A stretch of 64,000 nucleotides of DNA from Arenimonas daejeonensis (GTDB taxonomy: Bacteria > Pseudomonadota > Gammaproteobacteria > Xanthomonadales > Xanthomonadaceae), in contig NZ_CP042453.1 in assembly GCF_007993735.1 (NCBI RefSeq), positions 1,240,001 to 1,304,000 of the forward strand, in the 5' to 3' direction. The position numbers and the translations under genes were made by a program. Positions 49,788 to 60,981 of the stretch are shown piece by piece (position 1 is the stretch's first letter; every line of letters begins with the position of its first letter). The notes under the pieces were generated by a model. That model had not been told where the DNA came from and did not search any database. It was given only the letters and a program-made list of their open reading frames with translations.

Positions 49788-51320
49788 GTGTTGATCCAGA
49801 CCCTGTCGCGTCTAGTCGGTGCAGCCATCGCCGCCGCCCCGGATGCCCGGGCCGGCGCGGGCATCGACGACCTCATCCAGTCGATCTTCGGCCCGGTTGC
49901 CGACGTGCTCTCGGCCGTCGTCTTCGTCGAAGTGCCACTTCCGGGCGGCTTGAGCGCACCGGTGATCGTGATCTGGCTCGTGATCGCCGCCTGCGTATTC
50001 ACCACCTACTTCCGCCTGATCAACCTGCGCGGATTCCTGCATGGCTACCGCGTCATCCGTGGCGACTACGCAGAGCCGAACGGGCCGGGCGAGGTCAGCC
50101 ACTTCCAGGCGCTGACATCGGCCGTCTCCGGCACGGTCGGACTGGGCAATATCGCCGGTGTCGCGGTCGCGATCACCGTTGGCGGCCCCGGCGCCACCTT
50201 CTGGATGATCGTCGCCGGCCTGCTCGGCATGTCCACGAAATTCGTCGAATGCACGCTGGGTGTGATGTACCGGCGCCAGAACGCCGACGGCAGCGTTTCC
50301 GGCGGACCGATGTACTACCTGCAGCAGGGCATCGCCGCGAACCACCCGAAGCTCGCCGGGCTGGGCAAGAGCCTGGCGGTGTTCTACGCGGCCTGCATCG
50401 TCGGCGGTGCCGCGGGTTCAGGTGCCCTGTTCCAGGCCAACCAGACCTACGCGCAGGTGTTCGCCGTCACCGGCGGCGCGGAAGGGCCGATGGCGGGCAA
50501 GGGCTGGTTGTTCGGCATCGGCCTGGCCATCCTCACCGGCATCGTCGTGGTAGGCGGCATCTCGCGCATCGGTCGCGTCACCGCACGGCTGGTCCCGGCC
50601 ATGGCCGCGATCTACCTGCTGGCCGGTGTGGCCGTGCTGCTGGTGAACGCCGAGCGGATCCCGGCGGCGATCGGCGCCATCCTGCACGGCGCCTTCAGCG
50701 GCGAAGCGGCCTATGGCGGCATGCTGGGCGCGCTGATCGTCGGTTTCCGCCGGGCGGCCTTCTCGAACGAGGCGGGACTGGGCTCTTCCGCCATCGCGCA
50801 CTCCACGGTGCGCACCCGCGAGCCGCTGACCGAAGGGTTCGTGGCGCTCTGGGAACCGTTCATCGACACCGTCGTGATCTGCACCCTGACCGCGTTGATC
50901 ATCATCGTCTCCGGCCAGTACCTGCACTCGGGCCTGGATGGCGTGGCGCTGACCTCGGGGGCCTTCGCCTCGGTGTTCCCGTGGTTCCCCTACGTGCTCA
51001 CCGGCGTCGTGTTCCTGTTCGCCTACTCGACCATGATCACCTGGGGTTATTACGGCACCAAGGCCGTGGGTTTCCTCACGGGCGAATCTGTGCTGGCCAT
51101 GAACCTGTTCAAGGTGCTGTTCCTGGCCATGACCGTGGTCGGCTGCTCGATGCAGCTGGGCAGCATCGTCGGCATCGCCGACGCCATGCTGCTGCTGATG
51201 TCCATTCCCAACCTGATCGGCGTCTACCTGTTGATGCCGGTCGTCAAGCGCGAGCTCGACAGCTATCTTGCCCGGCTCCGGTCCGGCGAGATCCGCCCGG
51301 TCGGCCGAAACACGGAGTAA
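49788..51320 (+). CDS. AGCS-family alanine/glycine:cation symporter
   Basis: A 510-residue inner-membrane protein with about eleven hydrophobic helices. Family motifs include LTSAVSGTVGLGNIAGVAVA, GGPGATFWMIVAGLLGMSTK, GGPMYYLQQGI, and FSNEAGLGSSAIAHSTVRT. It takes up alanine or glycine with sodium. The start used is the GTG at 49788, giving VLIQTLSRLVGAAIAAAPDA; other starts a few codons later are possible. It ends five bases before the next symporter gene, so the two are likely co-transcribed. The frame is intact. Confidence 0.93.
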   Translation: MLIQTLSRLVGAAIAAAPDARAGAGIDDLIQSIFGPVADVLSAVVFVEVPLPGGLSAPVIVIWLVIAACVFTTYFRLINLRGFLHGYRVIRGDYAEPNGPGEVSHFQALTSAVSGTVGLGNIAGVAVAITVGGPGATFWMIVAGLLGMSTKFVECTLGVMYRRQNADGSVSGGPMYYLQQGIAANHPKLAGLGKSLAVFYAACIVGGAAGSGALFQANQTYAQVFAVTGGAEGPMAGKGWLFGIGLAILTGIVVVGGISRIGRVTARLVPAMAAIYLLAGVAVLLVNAERIPAAIGAILHGAFSGEAAYGGMLGALIVGFRRAAFSNEAGLGSSAIAHSTVRTREPLTEGFVALWEPFIDTVVICTLTALIIIVSGQYLHSGLDGVALTSGAFASVFPWFPYVLTGVVFLFAYSTMITWGYYGTKAVGFLTGESVLAMNLFKVLFLAMTVVGCSMQLGSIVGIADAMLLLMSIPNLIGVYLLMPVVKRELDSYLARLRSGEIRPVGRNTE

Positions 51321-51325
51321 AGCGC

Positions 51326-52622
51326 ATGTCCACCCTGTCCCTGCACACCAAGATGCTGATCGGCTTCGTGGTCGGCGTCTGCCTGGGCCTGGCCGCCAAC
51401 CTGCTGGCGGCCGATGCCGGCTGGCTGGCCACCCCTGGTGCGCTATGTCGCCGACCCGATCGGCCAGCTGTTCCTGCGCCTGTTGTTCATGCTGGTGATC
51501 CCGCTGGTGTTTTCCGCCCTGGTGCTGGGCGTGGTGGAGATCGGCGATCCGCGCTCACTCGGACGCATCGGCGCCAAGACCCTGGTCTGGATCCTGGTGG
51601 TCACCTCGCTGGCGGTCACCATCGGCCTGGTGGCGGTGAACCTGGTGAAGCCCGGGCAGGGCATCGCGCCGGAACTGGGCCAGCAGATCATGGCGCAGAC
51701 CGGCGAGCGTGCCGCCCAGATCGCCGCCGGTCGCGAGGCGGTGTCGGGCATCGACATCCTGCTCAACATCGTGCCGCGCAACCCGGTGCAGGCGGCGGCC
51801 AACGGCGACCTGATCGCGGTGATGTTCTTCGCCCTGATGTTCGGCGTCGCCGCGACCGTGATCCGAAGCGACGGCACTCGCAGCTTCGTGGCGACCATCC
51901 AGGGCGTCTACGACATCTGCCTGAAGCTGATCGACTGGGTGATCCGGCTGGCGCCCTATGCCGTGGCCGCCCTGCTGTTCTCGATCACGGCCAAGCTGGG
52001 TTTCGACGTGCTGGTCCAGCTGGCCCGTTTCGTCGCGACGGTGCTGGCGGCGCTGGCGATCCACTTTTTCGTGGTCTTCCCGATCCTGCTGCGCACCTTC
52101 GGCGGCATGTCGCCGCTGGGCTTCTTCCGCGGCGCGCAGCCGGCGTTGCTGACGGCCTTTTCCACCTCGTCCTCCAGCGCCACCCTGCCCACCACCCTGA
52201 AGGTGACGGAAGAAGCCCTGGGCGTACCGCGGCGTGTCGCGCGTTTCGTCTGCACCCTGGGCGCCACCGCCAACATGAACGGCACGGCCCTGTTCGAAGG
52301 CGTGACCGTGCTGTTCCTGGCCCAGTTCTTCGGGGTCGAACTGAGCCTGGTGCAGCAGGTCATGATCCTGGTGCTGTGCATCCTGGGCGGCATCGGCGCG
52401 GCCGGCGTGCCGGGTGGCTCGTTGCCGGTGATCGCGATGATCCTGGCGATGTTCGGCATCCCGCCGGAGGGCATCGGCCTGATCCTGGGCGTGGACCGGC
52501 TGCTGGACATGTGCCGCACCGTGGTCAACGTCGGCGGCGACATGGTCGGATCGGTGGTGATCGGCCGCAGCGAGCGCGGCCATGACGCCGAGGCCCCGGC
52601 CACCGCCGCCACGCCCGGGTAA
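51326..52622 (+). CDS. Dicarboxylate/amino acid:cation symporter (one frameshift)
   Basis: About 431 residues of the DAACS (GltP/DctA/SdaC-like) family. It shows FLRLLFMLVIPLVFSALVLG, the serine-rich loop AFSTSSSSATLPTTLKVTEE, and GATANMNGTALFEGVTVLFL with the NMNGT cation site, plus the LGVDRLLDMCRTVVNVGGDM closing segment. It imports C4-dicarboxylates or acidic/neutral amino acids with sodium or protons. One extra C near 51436 splits the first transmembrane segment from the rest. It follows the AGCS symporter directly. Confidence 0.92.
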
Positions 52623-52724
52623 CACCCCGGCGGGGCCGGCGCAAGCGCGACAGCGCGCGCCGGGTCGGCGACAATAGCGCCCCGTCGGCCCGGCCCCGGG
52701 CCCCGATCTGGACGCTCCGCTCCC

Positions 52725-54725
52725 ATGACGCCTTCCCGCCGCGATCTCGCCAACGCCATCCGCTTCCTGGCCATGGACGCCGTCGAGGCGGCCAAGTCCG
52801 GCCACCCCGGCATGCCCATGGGCATGGCCGACATCGCCGAGGTGCTCTGGAACGACTTCCTGAGCCACAGCCCGCAGAACCCGAAGTGGTTCAACCGCGA
52901 CCGCTTCGTGCTGTCCAACGGCCATGGCTCGATGCTGGTCTACGCCCTGTTGCACCTGAGCGGCTACGACCTGCCGATCGAGCAGCTCAAGCGCTTCCGC
53001 CAGCTGCACAGCAAGACCGCCGGCCACCCCGAGTTCGGCCACACCCCGGGCGTCGAGACCACCACCGGCCCGCTGGGCCAGGGCCTGGCCAATGCCGTCG
53101 GCATGGCACTGGCCGAGCGCCTGCTGGCGCAGCGCTACAACCGCCCCGAATTCGAGATCGTGGACCACCACACCTGGGTCTTCATGGGCGACGGCTGCCT
53201 GATGGAGGGCATCTCGCACGAAGCCGCCTCACTGGCCGGCACCTGGGGCCTGGGCAAGCTGATCGCGTTCTGGGACGACAACAAGATCTCGATCGACGGC
53301 AACACCGACGGCTGGTTCACCGATGACACCGCGGCGCGCTTCGAGGCCTACGGCTGGCAGGTGATCCGCCATGTCGACGGCCATGATCCGCAGGAGATCA
53401 CCCAGGCCATCAAGACCGCGCAGGCCGAAACCGGCAAGCCGACCCTGATCTGCTGTCGCACCACGATCGGATTCGGCGCCCCCACCAAGGCGGGCAAGGA
53501 GTCCAGCCACGGTGCGCCGCTGGGCAAGGACGAGATCACCGCCACGCGCGCGGCGCTGAACTGGCCGCACGCCCCGTTCGAGATCCCGCAGGCGATCTCC
53601 GACGGCTGGCGCGCCGGCAATGCCGGCCTGGTGCGCGAGGAGCAGTGGAACCGCCTGTTCGACGCCTACGCCAAGGCCTTCCCGGAGCTGGCTGCCGAAC
53701 TGGCACGTCGCTCGCACGGCGAACTGCCGGAAGGTTTCGCCGATGCCGCCCGCGCCTACGCCGCAAAACTGCAGCAGGACGGCCCGGTGGTCGCCTCGCG
53801 CAAGGCCTCGCAGATGGCGCTGGACGCTTTCGGCCCGCTGCTGCCGGAACTGATCGGCGGCTCCGCCGACCTGGCGCATTCCAACCTCACCCTGTGGAAG
53901 GGCAGCAAGTCGGTCACCACGAACGATGCCAACGCCAACTACGTGCACTACGGCGTGCGCGAGTTCGGCATGAGTGCGATCAGCAACGGCATCGCGCTGC
54001 ACGGTGGTTTCATCCCGTACGACGCGACCTTCCTGGTGTTCTCCGACTACTCGCGCAACGCGTTGCGCATGTCGGCCCTGATCCCGACCCGTGCCATCCA
54101 TGTGTTCACCCACGACTCGATCGGCCTCGGCGAGGACGGTCCGACCCACCAGCCGGTCGAACACCTGGCCGCACTGCGCTACATCCCGAACAACGACGTC
54201 TGGCGTCCCTGCGACGCGGTCGAGTCGGCCGTGTGCTGGCAGGCGGCGATCGAACGCACCGACGGCCCGAGCTGCCTGGTCTTCAGCCGCCAGAACCTGG
54301 CGCACCAGCCGCGCGATGCGCAGCAGGTCGCCGATATCGCCCGCGGTGGTTACGTGTTGTCCGACCCGGGCGAGGCGAAATTCGACCTGATCCTGATCGC
54401 CACCGGTTCCGAAGTGGAGCTGGCGATGGAAGCCATGCGCCAGCTGGCGGGCGAGGGCATCAAGGCCCGCGTGGTCTCGATGCCGAGCACCGACGTGTTC
54501 GACCGCCAGCCGGTCGAATGGCGCGAGGCAGTGCTGCCGTCCTGGTGCCGCAAGCGTGTCGCGGTGGAAGCCGGCGTCACCGACTTCTGGCGCAAGTACG
54601 TGGGCCTGGACGGCGCCGTGGTCGGCATCGACAGCTTCGGCGCCTCGGCGCCGGCCGACCAGCTCTACAAGCACTTCGGCATCACCACCGAAGCGGTGGT
54701 GGCGGCGGCGAAAGCGCTGCGCTGA
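52725..54725 (+). CDS. tkt: Transketolase
   Basis: A 666-residue thiamine-diphosphate enzyme of the pentose phosphate pathway, moving two-carbon units between sugar phosphates. The N-terminus ([20 protein letters not shown]), [20 protein letters not shown], the ThDP/Mg motif [20 protein letters not shown] and [19 protein letters not shown] are diagnostic. The pyrimidine-binding domain has [18 protein letters not shown] and [20 protein letters not shown]. The frame is intact. It is convergent with the SqrR/BigR-like gene, with only 18 bases between stops. Confidence 0.97.
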   Translation: MTPSRRDLANAIRFLAMDAVEAAKSGHPGMPMGMADIAEVLWNDFLSHSPQNPKWFNRDRFVLSNGHGSMLVYALLHLSGYDLPIEQLKRFRQLHSKTAGHPEFGHTPGVETTTGPLGQGLANAVGMALAERLLAQRYNRPEFEIVDHHTWVFMGDGCLMEGISHEAASLAGTWGLGKLIAFWDDNKISIDGNTDGWFTDDTAARFEAYGWQVIRHVDGHDPQEITQAIKTAQAETGKPTLICCRTTIGFGAPTKAGKESSHGAPLGKDEITATRAALNWPHAPFEIPQAISDGWRAGNAGLVREEQWNRLFDAYAKAFPELAAELARRSHGELPEGFADAARAYAAKLQQDGPVVASRKASQMALDAFGPLLPELIGGSADLAHSNLTLWKGSKSVTTNDANANYVHYGVREFGMSAISNGIALHGGFIPYDATFLVFSDYSRNALRMSALIPTRAIHVFTHDSIGLGEDGPTHQPVEHLAALRYIPNNDVWRPCDAVESAVCWQAAIERTDGPSCLVFSRQNLAHQPRDAQQVADIARGGYVLSDPGEAKFDLILIATGSEVELAMEAMRQLAGEGIKARVVSMPSTDVFDRQPVEWREAVLPSWCRKRVAVEAGVTDFWRKYVGLDGAVVGIDSFGASAPADQLYKHFGITTEAVVAAAKALR

Positions 54726-54743
54726 TCCTGCCGGGCCGGCCGC

Positions 54744-55085
54744 TCAGGGCCGGCCGTCGTTGGCGCAGAACGCGCCGTGCAGCGTCTCGATGATGTCGTG
54801 CACCAGGCCGTCGCTGACCGAGTAATACACGGTCTGCGCTTCGCGGCGCGTATTCATAAGGTTCTTCTCGCGCAGCACCGCCAGGTGCTGTGACAGCGCC
54901 GACTGGCTCAGGTCCACCAGGGCGTTGATTTCGCCCACCGACATCTCCTTTTCGATCAGCAGGCACAGCACCCGCAGGCGCTGCGGGTTGGCCATGGCCT
55001 TGAGCAGGTCCGCTTCCTCGGCCCGTGCCTGCATCTGCAGCGCCGGCGAATGGTCGCTCGGGCGTGGGCGGCTGGTTTGACTCAT
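54744..55085 (-). CDS. ArsR-family persulfide-sensing repressor (SqrR/BigR-like)
   Basis: A 113-residue winged-helix repressor. The ArsR core is LLKAMANPQRLRVLCLLIEK followed by VDLSQSALSQHLAVLREKNL (recognition helix) and a wing. Two cysteines, Cys41 in VLCLL and Cys107 in GAFC, fall at exactly the positions of the two redox cysteines of Rhodobacter SqrR, which form a sulfur-bridged switch. No ArsR metal-site motif (ELCVCDL) is present. It is divergent from a sulfide:quinone oxidoreductase gene, with an AT-rich palindrome between them, as in bigR systems. I infer that it releases the operator when persulfides build up. Confidence 0.85.
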   Translation of the reverse strand: MSQTSRPRPSDHSPALQMQARAEEADLLKAMANPQRLRVLCLLIEKEMSVGEINALVDLSQSALSQHLAVLREKNLMNTRREAQTVYYSVSDGLVHDIIETLHGAFCANDGRP

Positions 55086-55111
55086 GTCAGGGCTCTCTGG
55101 GGTGGCTGGGC

Positions 55112-55149
55112 ATATTATGCTTGAAATCTAAATAAGCAATCACTAATAT
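55112..55149. promoter_or_regulatory. Divergent promoter and likely repressor operator
   Basis: An AT-rich island in a GC-rich genome. On the plus strand TTGAAA (55121-55126), a 17-base spacer and TAATAT (55144-55149) form a near-consensus promoter for the SQR gene. An interrupted palindrome overlaps it: TGCTT (55118-55122) with AAGCA (55134-55138), flanked by ATATTA (55112-55117) and TAATAT (55144-55149). On the minus strand TTGCTT and TAATAT form a mirrored promoter for the repressor gene. A dimer bound here would block both promoters. Confidence 0.65.
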
Positions 55150-55187
55150 AACGACCGGGCAGGGCTCTGCCGGCAAGGAATCGAGAC

Positions 55188-56456
55188 ATGGCGGATATCG
55201 TGGTTCTGGGGGCAGGCATCGGCGGCATGAGCGTCGCCTACGAGCTGCGCGCGCTGCTGGGCCGCGAACACCGCGTCCATGTCGTGGGTGATGGCGAAAA
55301 CTTCAGCTTCACGCCCTCCAACCCCTGGGTGGCGGTGGGCTGGCGCCAGCCGGCCCAGATCCAGATCGCCGTCGCCCAGCCCCTGGCGCGACAGGGCATC
55401 GGTTTCGATCCGGTGGGGGCGGCCCGGGTCGTGCCCGAGGCCAACCACCTGGTCCTGCGCGATGGCCGCCGGGTCGGATACGACTATCTGGTGATCGCCA
55501 CCGGGCCGCGCCTGGCCTTCGACGAAGTGCCCGGGCTGGGGCCGGAGGCATTCACCCACTCGATCTGCACCACCCCGCACGCGCTGTCGGCCTGGCAGGC
55601 CTACGAGTCCTTCCTGGCGGATCCGGGCCCGGTCGTGGTCGGTGCCGCTGCCGGCGCCAGCTGTTTCGGCCCGGCCTACGAGTTCGCGATGATCCTCGAC
55701 GCCGACCTGCGCAAGCGCAAGCTGCGCGACCGCGTGCCGATCACCTATGTCAGCAGCGAACCCTATGTCGGCCACATGGGCCTGGGCGGGGTCGGCGATT
55801 CCAAGGGCCTGCTCGAATCCGAATTCCGCCAGCGCCACATCAAGTGGATCGTCAACGCGCGTATCCAACGTGTGGACGAGGGCCTGATGACGGTCGAGGA
55901 GTTCGACGCCCACGCCAAGTCGCTCGGCATGCACGAGCTGCCATTCAAGTACGCGATGGTGCTGCCGGCCTTCACCGGCGTGGACGCCGTGCGCAGCGCC
56001 GCCGACCTGTGCAACCCGCGCGGCTTCGTGCAGATCGACGCCCACCAGCGCAACCCGAAGTACCGCAATGTGTTCTCGGCTGGCGTCTGCGTCGCGATAC
56101 CGCCGGTGGAAGCGACGCCAGTGCCGACCGGTGCGCCCAAGACCGGCTTCATGATCGAGTCCATGGTCACGGCCATCGCCCGCAACATCGCCGCGGACAT
56201 CGCCGGCGAACCCGCCGACGCCGTCGCCACCTGGAATGCCATCTGCCTGGCCGACATGGGCGACACCGGTGCCGCGTTCGTGGCATTGCCACAGTTCCCG
56301 CCCCGCAACGTGACCTGGGCCAGGGTGGGGAAGTGGGTGCACCTGGCCAAGGTGGCCTTCGAAAAATACTTCCTGGCCAAGATGAAGTCCGGCAACACCG
56401 AGCCGGTGTACGAGAAATACGTGCTCAAGGCACTGGGCATCCTGCGCCTGAAATGA
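55188..56456 (+). CDS. Sulfide:quinone oxidoreductase-type flavoprotein
   Basis: A 422-residue FAD-dependent oxidoreductase. The FAD-binding GAGIGGMSVAYEL at the N-terminus is followed by Cys127 (SICTTPHAL), Cys159 (AGASCFGPAYEFA) and Cys301 (AGVCVAIPPVEATPVPTGAP). These fall where SQR enzymes keep their conserved and redox-active cysteines. SQR oxidises sulfide and passes electrons to quinone at the membrane, producing persulfide or polysulfide. A C-terminal amphipathic segment (WVHLAKVAFEKYFLAKMKSG) fits monotopic membrane attachment. AAGGAA precedes the ATG. It opens the reactive-sulfur operon downstream of a strong promoter. The frame is intact. Confidence 0.9.
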   Translation: MADIVVLGAGIGGMSVAYELRALLGREHRVHVVGDGENFSFTPSNPWVAVGWRQPAQIQIAVAQPLARQGIGFDPVGAARVVPEANHLVLRDGRRVGYDYLVIATGPRLAFDEVPGLGPEAFTHSICTTPHALSAWQAYESFLADPGPVVVGAAAGASCFGPAYEFAMILDADLRKRKLRDRVPITYVSSEPYVGHMGLGGVGDSKGLLESEFRQRHIKWIVNARIQRVDEGLMTVEEFDAHAKSLGMHELPFKYAMVLPAFTGVDAVRSAADLCNPRGFVQIDAHQRNPKYRNVFSAGVCVAIPPVEATPVPTGAPKTGFMIESMVTAIARNIAADIAGEPADAVATWNAICLADMGDTGAAFVALPQFPPRNVTWARVGKWVHLAKVAFEKYFLAKMKSGNTEPVYEKYVLKALGILRLK

Positions 56457-56478
56457 TCCCAACCCAAAGGAGAACCCC

Positions 56479-56682
56479 ATGAACATCGACCGTGCCGTGA
56501 TGGCCTTCGCCGGCCTGATGGTCCTCGCCAGCGTCGCACTCACCTATTTCATCTCGCCCTGGTGGCTGCTGCTCACCGTCTTCGTCGGCCTGAACCTGGT
56601 GCAGGCGTCCTTCACGGGCTTCTGCCCGGCGGCCATGCTGTTCGCCAGGCTCGGCTTCAAGTCCGGCTGCGCCTTCAAGTGA
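56479..56682 (+). CDS. YgaP-like small membrane protein (DUF2892)
   Basis: A 67-residue protein with two transmembrane helices (AVMAFAGLMVLASVALTYFI and WWLLLTVFVGLNLVQASF). They are followed by the conserved GFCPAAMLFARLGFKSGC with two cysteines. This corresponds to the membrane part of E. coli YgaP and the DUF2892 proteins of bigR operons, linked to export of sulfite or thiocyanate-like sulfur species in earlier work. AAAGGAGAA gives a strong ribosome site. It sits between the SQR and the RND adaptor gene, 10 bases before the latter. Confidence 0.9.
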   Translation: MNIDRAVMAFAGLMVLASVALTYFISPWWLLLTVFVGLNLVQASFTGFCPAAMLFARLGFKSGCAFK

Positions 56683-56692
56683 GGTGACGAAG

Positions 56693-57758
56693 ATGAAGCG
56701 CGCCACGCCCGCCATCGCCCTTGCGACGCTGCTGATCGGCGCCTGCGCCGCCGAAGCGCCGGCGCCCGCTACGGCGCCTCCGGTTGCGTTCGAGACCCTC
56801 GTGGTCGAAGCGCGCGACCATGCCCGCGAGCGCAGCTGGGACGGCGTCGTCGAAGCCGTGAACCAGGCGACGCTGTCGGCGCAGACGCGTGGTCGCGTGC
56901 TGGAACTGCCCTTCGACGTGAACGACTACGTCGAGGCCGGGCAGGTGGTGGTGCGTTTCACCGATGTCGAACAGGTCTCGGCCCAGCGCCGGGCCTCGGC
57001 CGCGCTCAACGCGGCGCAGGCCGACTACATCGAGGCGGAATCGTCGTACCGTCGCACCGAAGAGCTGGTGAAACAGCAGCTGCTGTCGCGTGCGTCGCTG
57101 GACCAGGCGCGCGCCCGCCGCGACGCCGCCCGCGCGGCCCTGGACTCGGCCCGCGCCGGCGTCAGCGAAGCCGGCGAACAGGTGGACTACACCGTCATCC
57201 GCGCGCCGTATTCCGGCATCCTGACCCAGCGCCATGTCGAGGTCGGCGAATCGGTGCAGCCGGGGCAGCCGTTGGTATCCGGATTGTCGCTGCAGCAGTT
57301 GCGGGTGAACGTCGAAGTTCCGCAGAGCGATGTGGCGACCATCCGTGAGCACGGCCAGGCCACCGTGGTCCTGCCCGGCGGCGGACGGGTCGAGGCGGCC
57401 CAGGTCATCGTGTTCCCGTACGCCGACCCGGCCACGCACAGTTTCAAGGTCCGGGTCGAGCTTCCCGAAGCGGAGACCGGGCTGCAGCCCGGCGCCACGG
57501 TGAAGGGCGTTCAAGACCGGCGATTCGCGCAATCTCTGGCTGCCGGCCACGGCACTGGTGACACGCGGCGAAGTGACGGCGGTCTATGTGGTGGATCCGG
57601 CCAACCGCGTGATGTTGCGCCAGGTGCGCCTGGGCCACCGCCGCGAGTCCGAAGTCGAAGTGCTGGCGGGCCTGGCGGAAGGCGAACGTGTCGCCACCGA
57701 TCCGCTGGCGGCGCTCGCGCACCTGGCGTCGGCGGGCCGGGAGCCGGACGATGGCTGA
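56693..57758 (+). CDS. RND efflux periplasmic adaptor lipoprotein (one frameshift)
   Basis: A membrane-fusion protein of about 354 residues. The lipoprotein signal ends in LATLLIGAC. A lipoyl-like first half (LSAQTRGRVLELPFDVNDYV), a coiled-coil hairpin (SYRRTEELVKQQLLSRASLD) and a second half (YTVIRAPYSGILTQRHVEVG) give the usual order. A beta-barrel region follows. One extra G near 57509 breaks the frame. The ATG at 56693 has GAGG eight bases before it; an in-frame GTG at 56684 is possible. It overlaps the start of the transporter by eight bases. The two form an RND pair inside a sulfur-response operon, so the exported compound may be a sulfur-related toxin. Confidence 0.88.
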
Positions 57759-60700
57759 GCCACGCTTCGGCCTGTCCGGGCGCCTCGCGCGTGCCTTCCA
57801 GGCGAACCCGCTGACGCCGGTGCTGGCGGTGGCGGGCCTGCTGCTGGGCCTGTTCGCGACCCTGGTCACGCCGCGCGAGGAAGAGCCGCAGATCGACGTC
57901 ACCATGGCCAACATCACCGTGCCTTTTCCGGGTGCGCCGGCGGTAGATGTCGAAAGCCTGGTCAGCGTGCCGCTGGAACAGGTGCTTTCGGAGATCGAGG
58001 GCGTCAAGCACGTGTACTCATCGAGCCGCGCCGGATCGGCCCTGCTCACGGTCGAGTTCGCCGTCGGCGTGCCGCGCCAGGAGGCGCTGGTCCGCCTGTA
58101 CAACCAGGTCTATTCCAACGCCGACTGGGCGCCGCCCGGACTCGGCGTGGGGCAGGCGCTGGTCCGGCCGATGGGCATCGACGACGTGCCGGTGATGGCG
58201 GTGACCCTGTGGACCGACGACCCGGCCCGCGGCGCCACCGACCTGGCCGAAGTCGCGCACACGCTGGAAACCGAACTCAAGCGCGTGCCCGGCACGCGCG
58301 ACATCTACACCTGGGCGCGCCGCAGCGTGCGGTGGTGGTCGAACTCGACGCCACCCGGCTCGCGTCCTACGGCATGACCGCCGACGACCTGGCCGGCGCG
58401 CTCGCCGCCGCCAACGCCGTCACCCAGGCGGGCGAGCGCGTGACGGCCGGCGGCGTGCTGCCGATGACCGCCGGTCGTTACCTGGCGGATGCCCAGCAGG
58501 TCTCCGAACTGGTGATCGGTCTTTCCGGTGGTCGCCCGCTGTACCTGGCCGATGTCGCCGAGATCCGCCGCGGCGCCGACCTGCCGACGCAGTACGCCTG
58601 GTACACCGCGCCGCCGGGCCAGTTGCAGCCAGAGGGCATCGTCGCGCCGGCGGTGACGCTCGCCATCGCGAAGAAGCCGGGTGCCAATGCCGTCGACATC
58701 ACCACCGCCATCGCGGAACGGCTCGAGGACCTGAAGGCGACCGTGATCCCCGAGGGCGTGAACGCGACGGTGACGCGCGACTACGGCTACACCGCGAACG
58801 ACAAGGCGATCAAGCTGATCCAGAAGCTGGTGTTCGCCACGCTGTCGGTGGTGCTGCTGGTGCTGTTCGCGCTGGGCTGGCGCGAGGCCATCGTGGTCGG
58901 CAGCGCCGTGGTGTTGACGCTGGCGATCACCCTGTTCGCCTCGTGGGCGATGGGCTTCACCATCAACCGCGTGTCGCTGTTCGCACTGATCTTCTCGATC
59001 GGCATCCTGGTGGACGATGCCATCGTCATCGTCGAGAACATCCACCGGCACATGCGCCTGGGCGGCAAGACCCTGCGCGAGGCGATCCCGCCGGCGGTGG
59101 ACGAAGTCGGCAGCCCGACCATCCTGGCCACCTTCACCGTCATCGCGGCCCTGCTGCCGATGGCCTTCGTGTCCGGGCTGATGGGCCCCTACATGCGCCC
59201 GATCCCGATCAATGCCTCGGTCGGCATGCTGCTGTCGCTGCTGATCGCGCTGACGGTGACGCCCTGGTTGTCGCTGAAGCTGCTGTCGCGGCACGCGCCG
59301 GCCGGTCCAGCGCCGGCCGGGCACGGCGACGGGCTGTCGGTGCGTCTGCGCGGACTGTTCGAGCGCCTGCTGCGTCCATTATGGAACCAGGCAAGGGGGC
59401 ATCGCGCCGGCGCCTGCTGTTCCTGGGCATCGGCGCCGCCGTGCTCGCCGCCGCCGGCCTGGCCGCGGTGCAGCTGGTCGTGCTGAAAATGCTGCCCTTC
59501 GACAACAAGTCCGAGTTCCAGGTGGTGGTGGACCTGCCCGAAGGCACGCCGCTGGAGCGCACCAACGCCCTGTTGCTGGACCTGGCCCAGGTGCTGTCCG
59601 AGGTGCCCGAGGTGAGCGACATCCAGGGTTACGCCGGCACGTCGGCGCCGGTGAACTTCAACGGCCTGGTGCGCCAGTACTACCTGCGCCAGGGCGCCAA
59701 CGTCGGCGACCTGCAGGTCAACCTGGTGGACAAGCACGCGCGTCACCGCCAGAGCCACGACATCGCGCTGGCGGTGCGGCCGCTGCTGGCGAAGGTCGGC
59801 GCCACGTACGGTGCTTCGGTAAAGGTCGTGGAAGTCCCGCCGGGGCCGCCGGTGATGGCGCCGCTCGTGGCCGAGATCTACGGACCGGATGCCGCGCGCG
59901 CCCGTTCGATCGCCCGCGACCTGCAGGCGCGTTTCAGCGCCACGCCGGGCGTGGTGGACGTGGACAGCACGGTCGAAGCCGATGCCGAGCGCGAACTGGT
60001 GCTGATCGACCGCGACCGCGCCGCGCGCCTGGGCGTGAGCCAGGCCACGATCGCGCAGGCGCTGCAGCTGGGCGTGGGCGGACGCGATGCCACCTACCTG
60101 CGCGACGGCGCGTCCAAGTATCCGGTGCCCGTGCGCTTGCGCCTGCCGGCGGGCGACCAGGCCAGCCTGGAACAGCTGCTGACCCTGCGCGTGCGCGCCG
60201 GTGACGACCGCCTGGTGCCGCTGTCCGAGCTGGTGACGGTGCAGCGCCTGCCCCAGGAGCCCGTGATCCACCACAAGGACCTGCTGCCGGTGGTGTACGT
60301 CACCGGCGACGAGGCCAGCGACATCGACAGCCCGCTGTACGGCATGTTCGACCTGGTGGGGCAGGTGGGTGACAAGCCGCTGGCCGGCACGCCGGTGCAG
60401 CAGCACTTCCTGTCGGCGCCGGAAACCGCCTCGGGTTTCGCCATCAAGTGGGACGGCGAGTGGCAGATCACCTACGAGACCTTCCGCGACATGGGCCTGG
60501 CCTATTCGGTCGGCCTGCTGCTGATCTACCTGCTGGTGGTGGCGCAGTTCCGCGACTACGTGGTGCCGCTGGTGATCATGGCGCCGATCCCGCTCACCGT
60601 GATCGGCGTGATGCCGGGCCACGCGCTGCTGGGCGCGCAGTTCACCGCCACCAGCATGATCGGAATGATCGCGCTGGCCGGCATCATCGTGCGCAACTCG

Positions 60701-60981
60701 ATCCTGCTGGTGGATTTCATCAACCAGTCCATCGCCGAGGGCCACGCGCTGGGGATGCGGTGATCGAAGCCTGCGCCGTGCGCGCGCAGCCGATCCTGCT
60801 GACCGGCCTGGCGGCGATGGCCGGCGCCTTCTTCATCCTCGACGACCCGATCTTCAACGGCCTGGCGATCGCGCTGATCTTCGGCATCCTGGTATCCACC
60901 CTGCTGACGCTGATCGTGATCCCACTGCTCTACTTCATCCTGCTCGAGCATCGTGGGCGACGCCGGGAGGCCAGCGCATGA
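57751..60981 (+). CDS. RND efflux permease (AcrB-type, three frameshifts)
   Basis: An inner-membrane proton-driven pump of about 1,076 residues with twelve transmembrane helices and two large periplasmic loops. The N-terminus (VLAVAGLLLGLFATLVTPRE), the first porter segment (YSSSRAGSALLTVEFAVGVP) and the helix-4 proton-relay region (ILVDDAIVIVENIHRHMRLG, with two adjacent Asp) are typical. The second half repeats them (SMIGMIALAGIIVRNSILLV). Frame changes fall near 58313, 59395 and 60756. It overlaps the adaptor stop at its start and the trxC ATG at its stop. No outer-membrane channel gene is in the operon, so a TolC-type protein elsewhere is needed. Confidence 0.9.
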
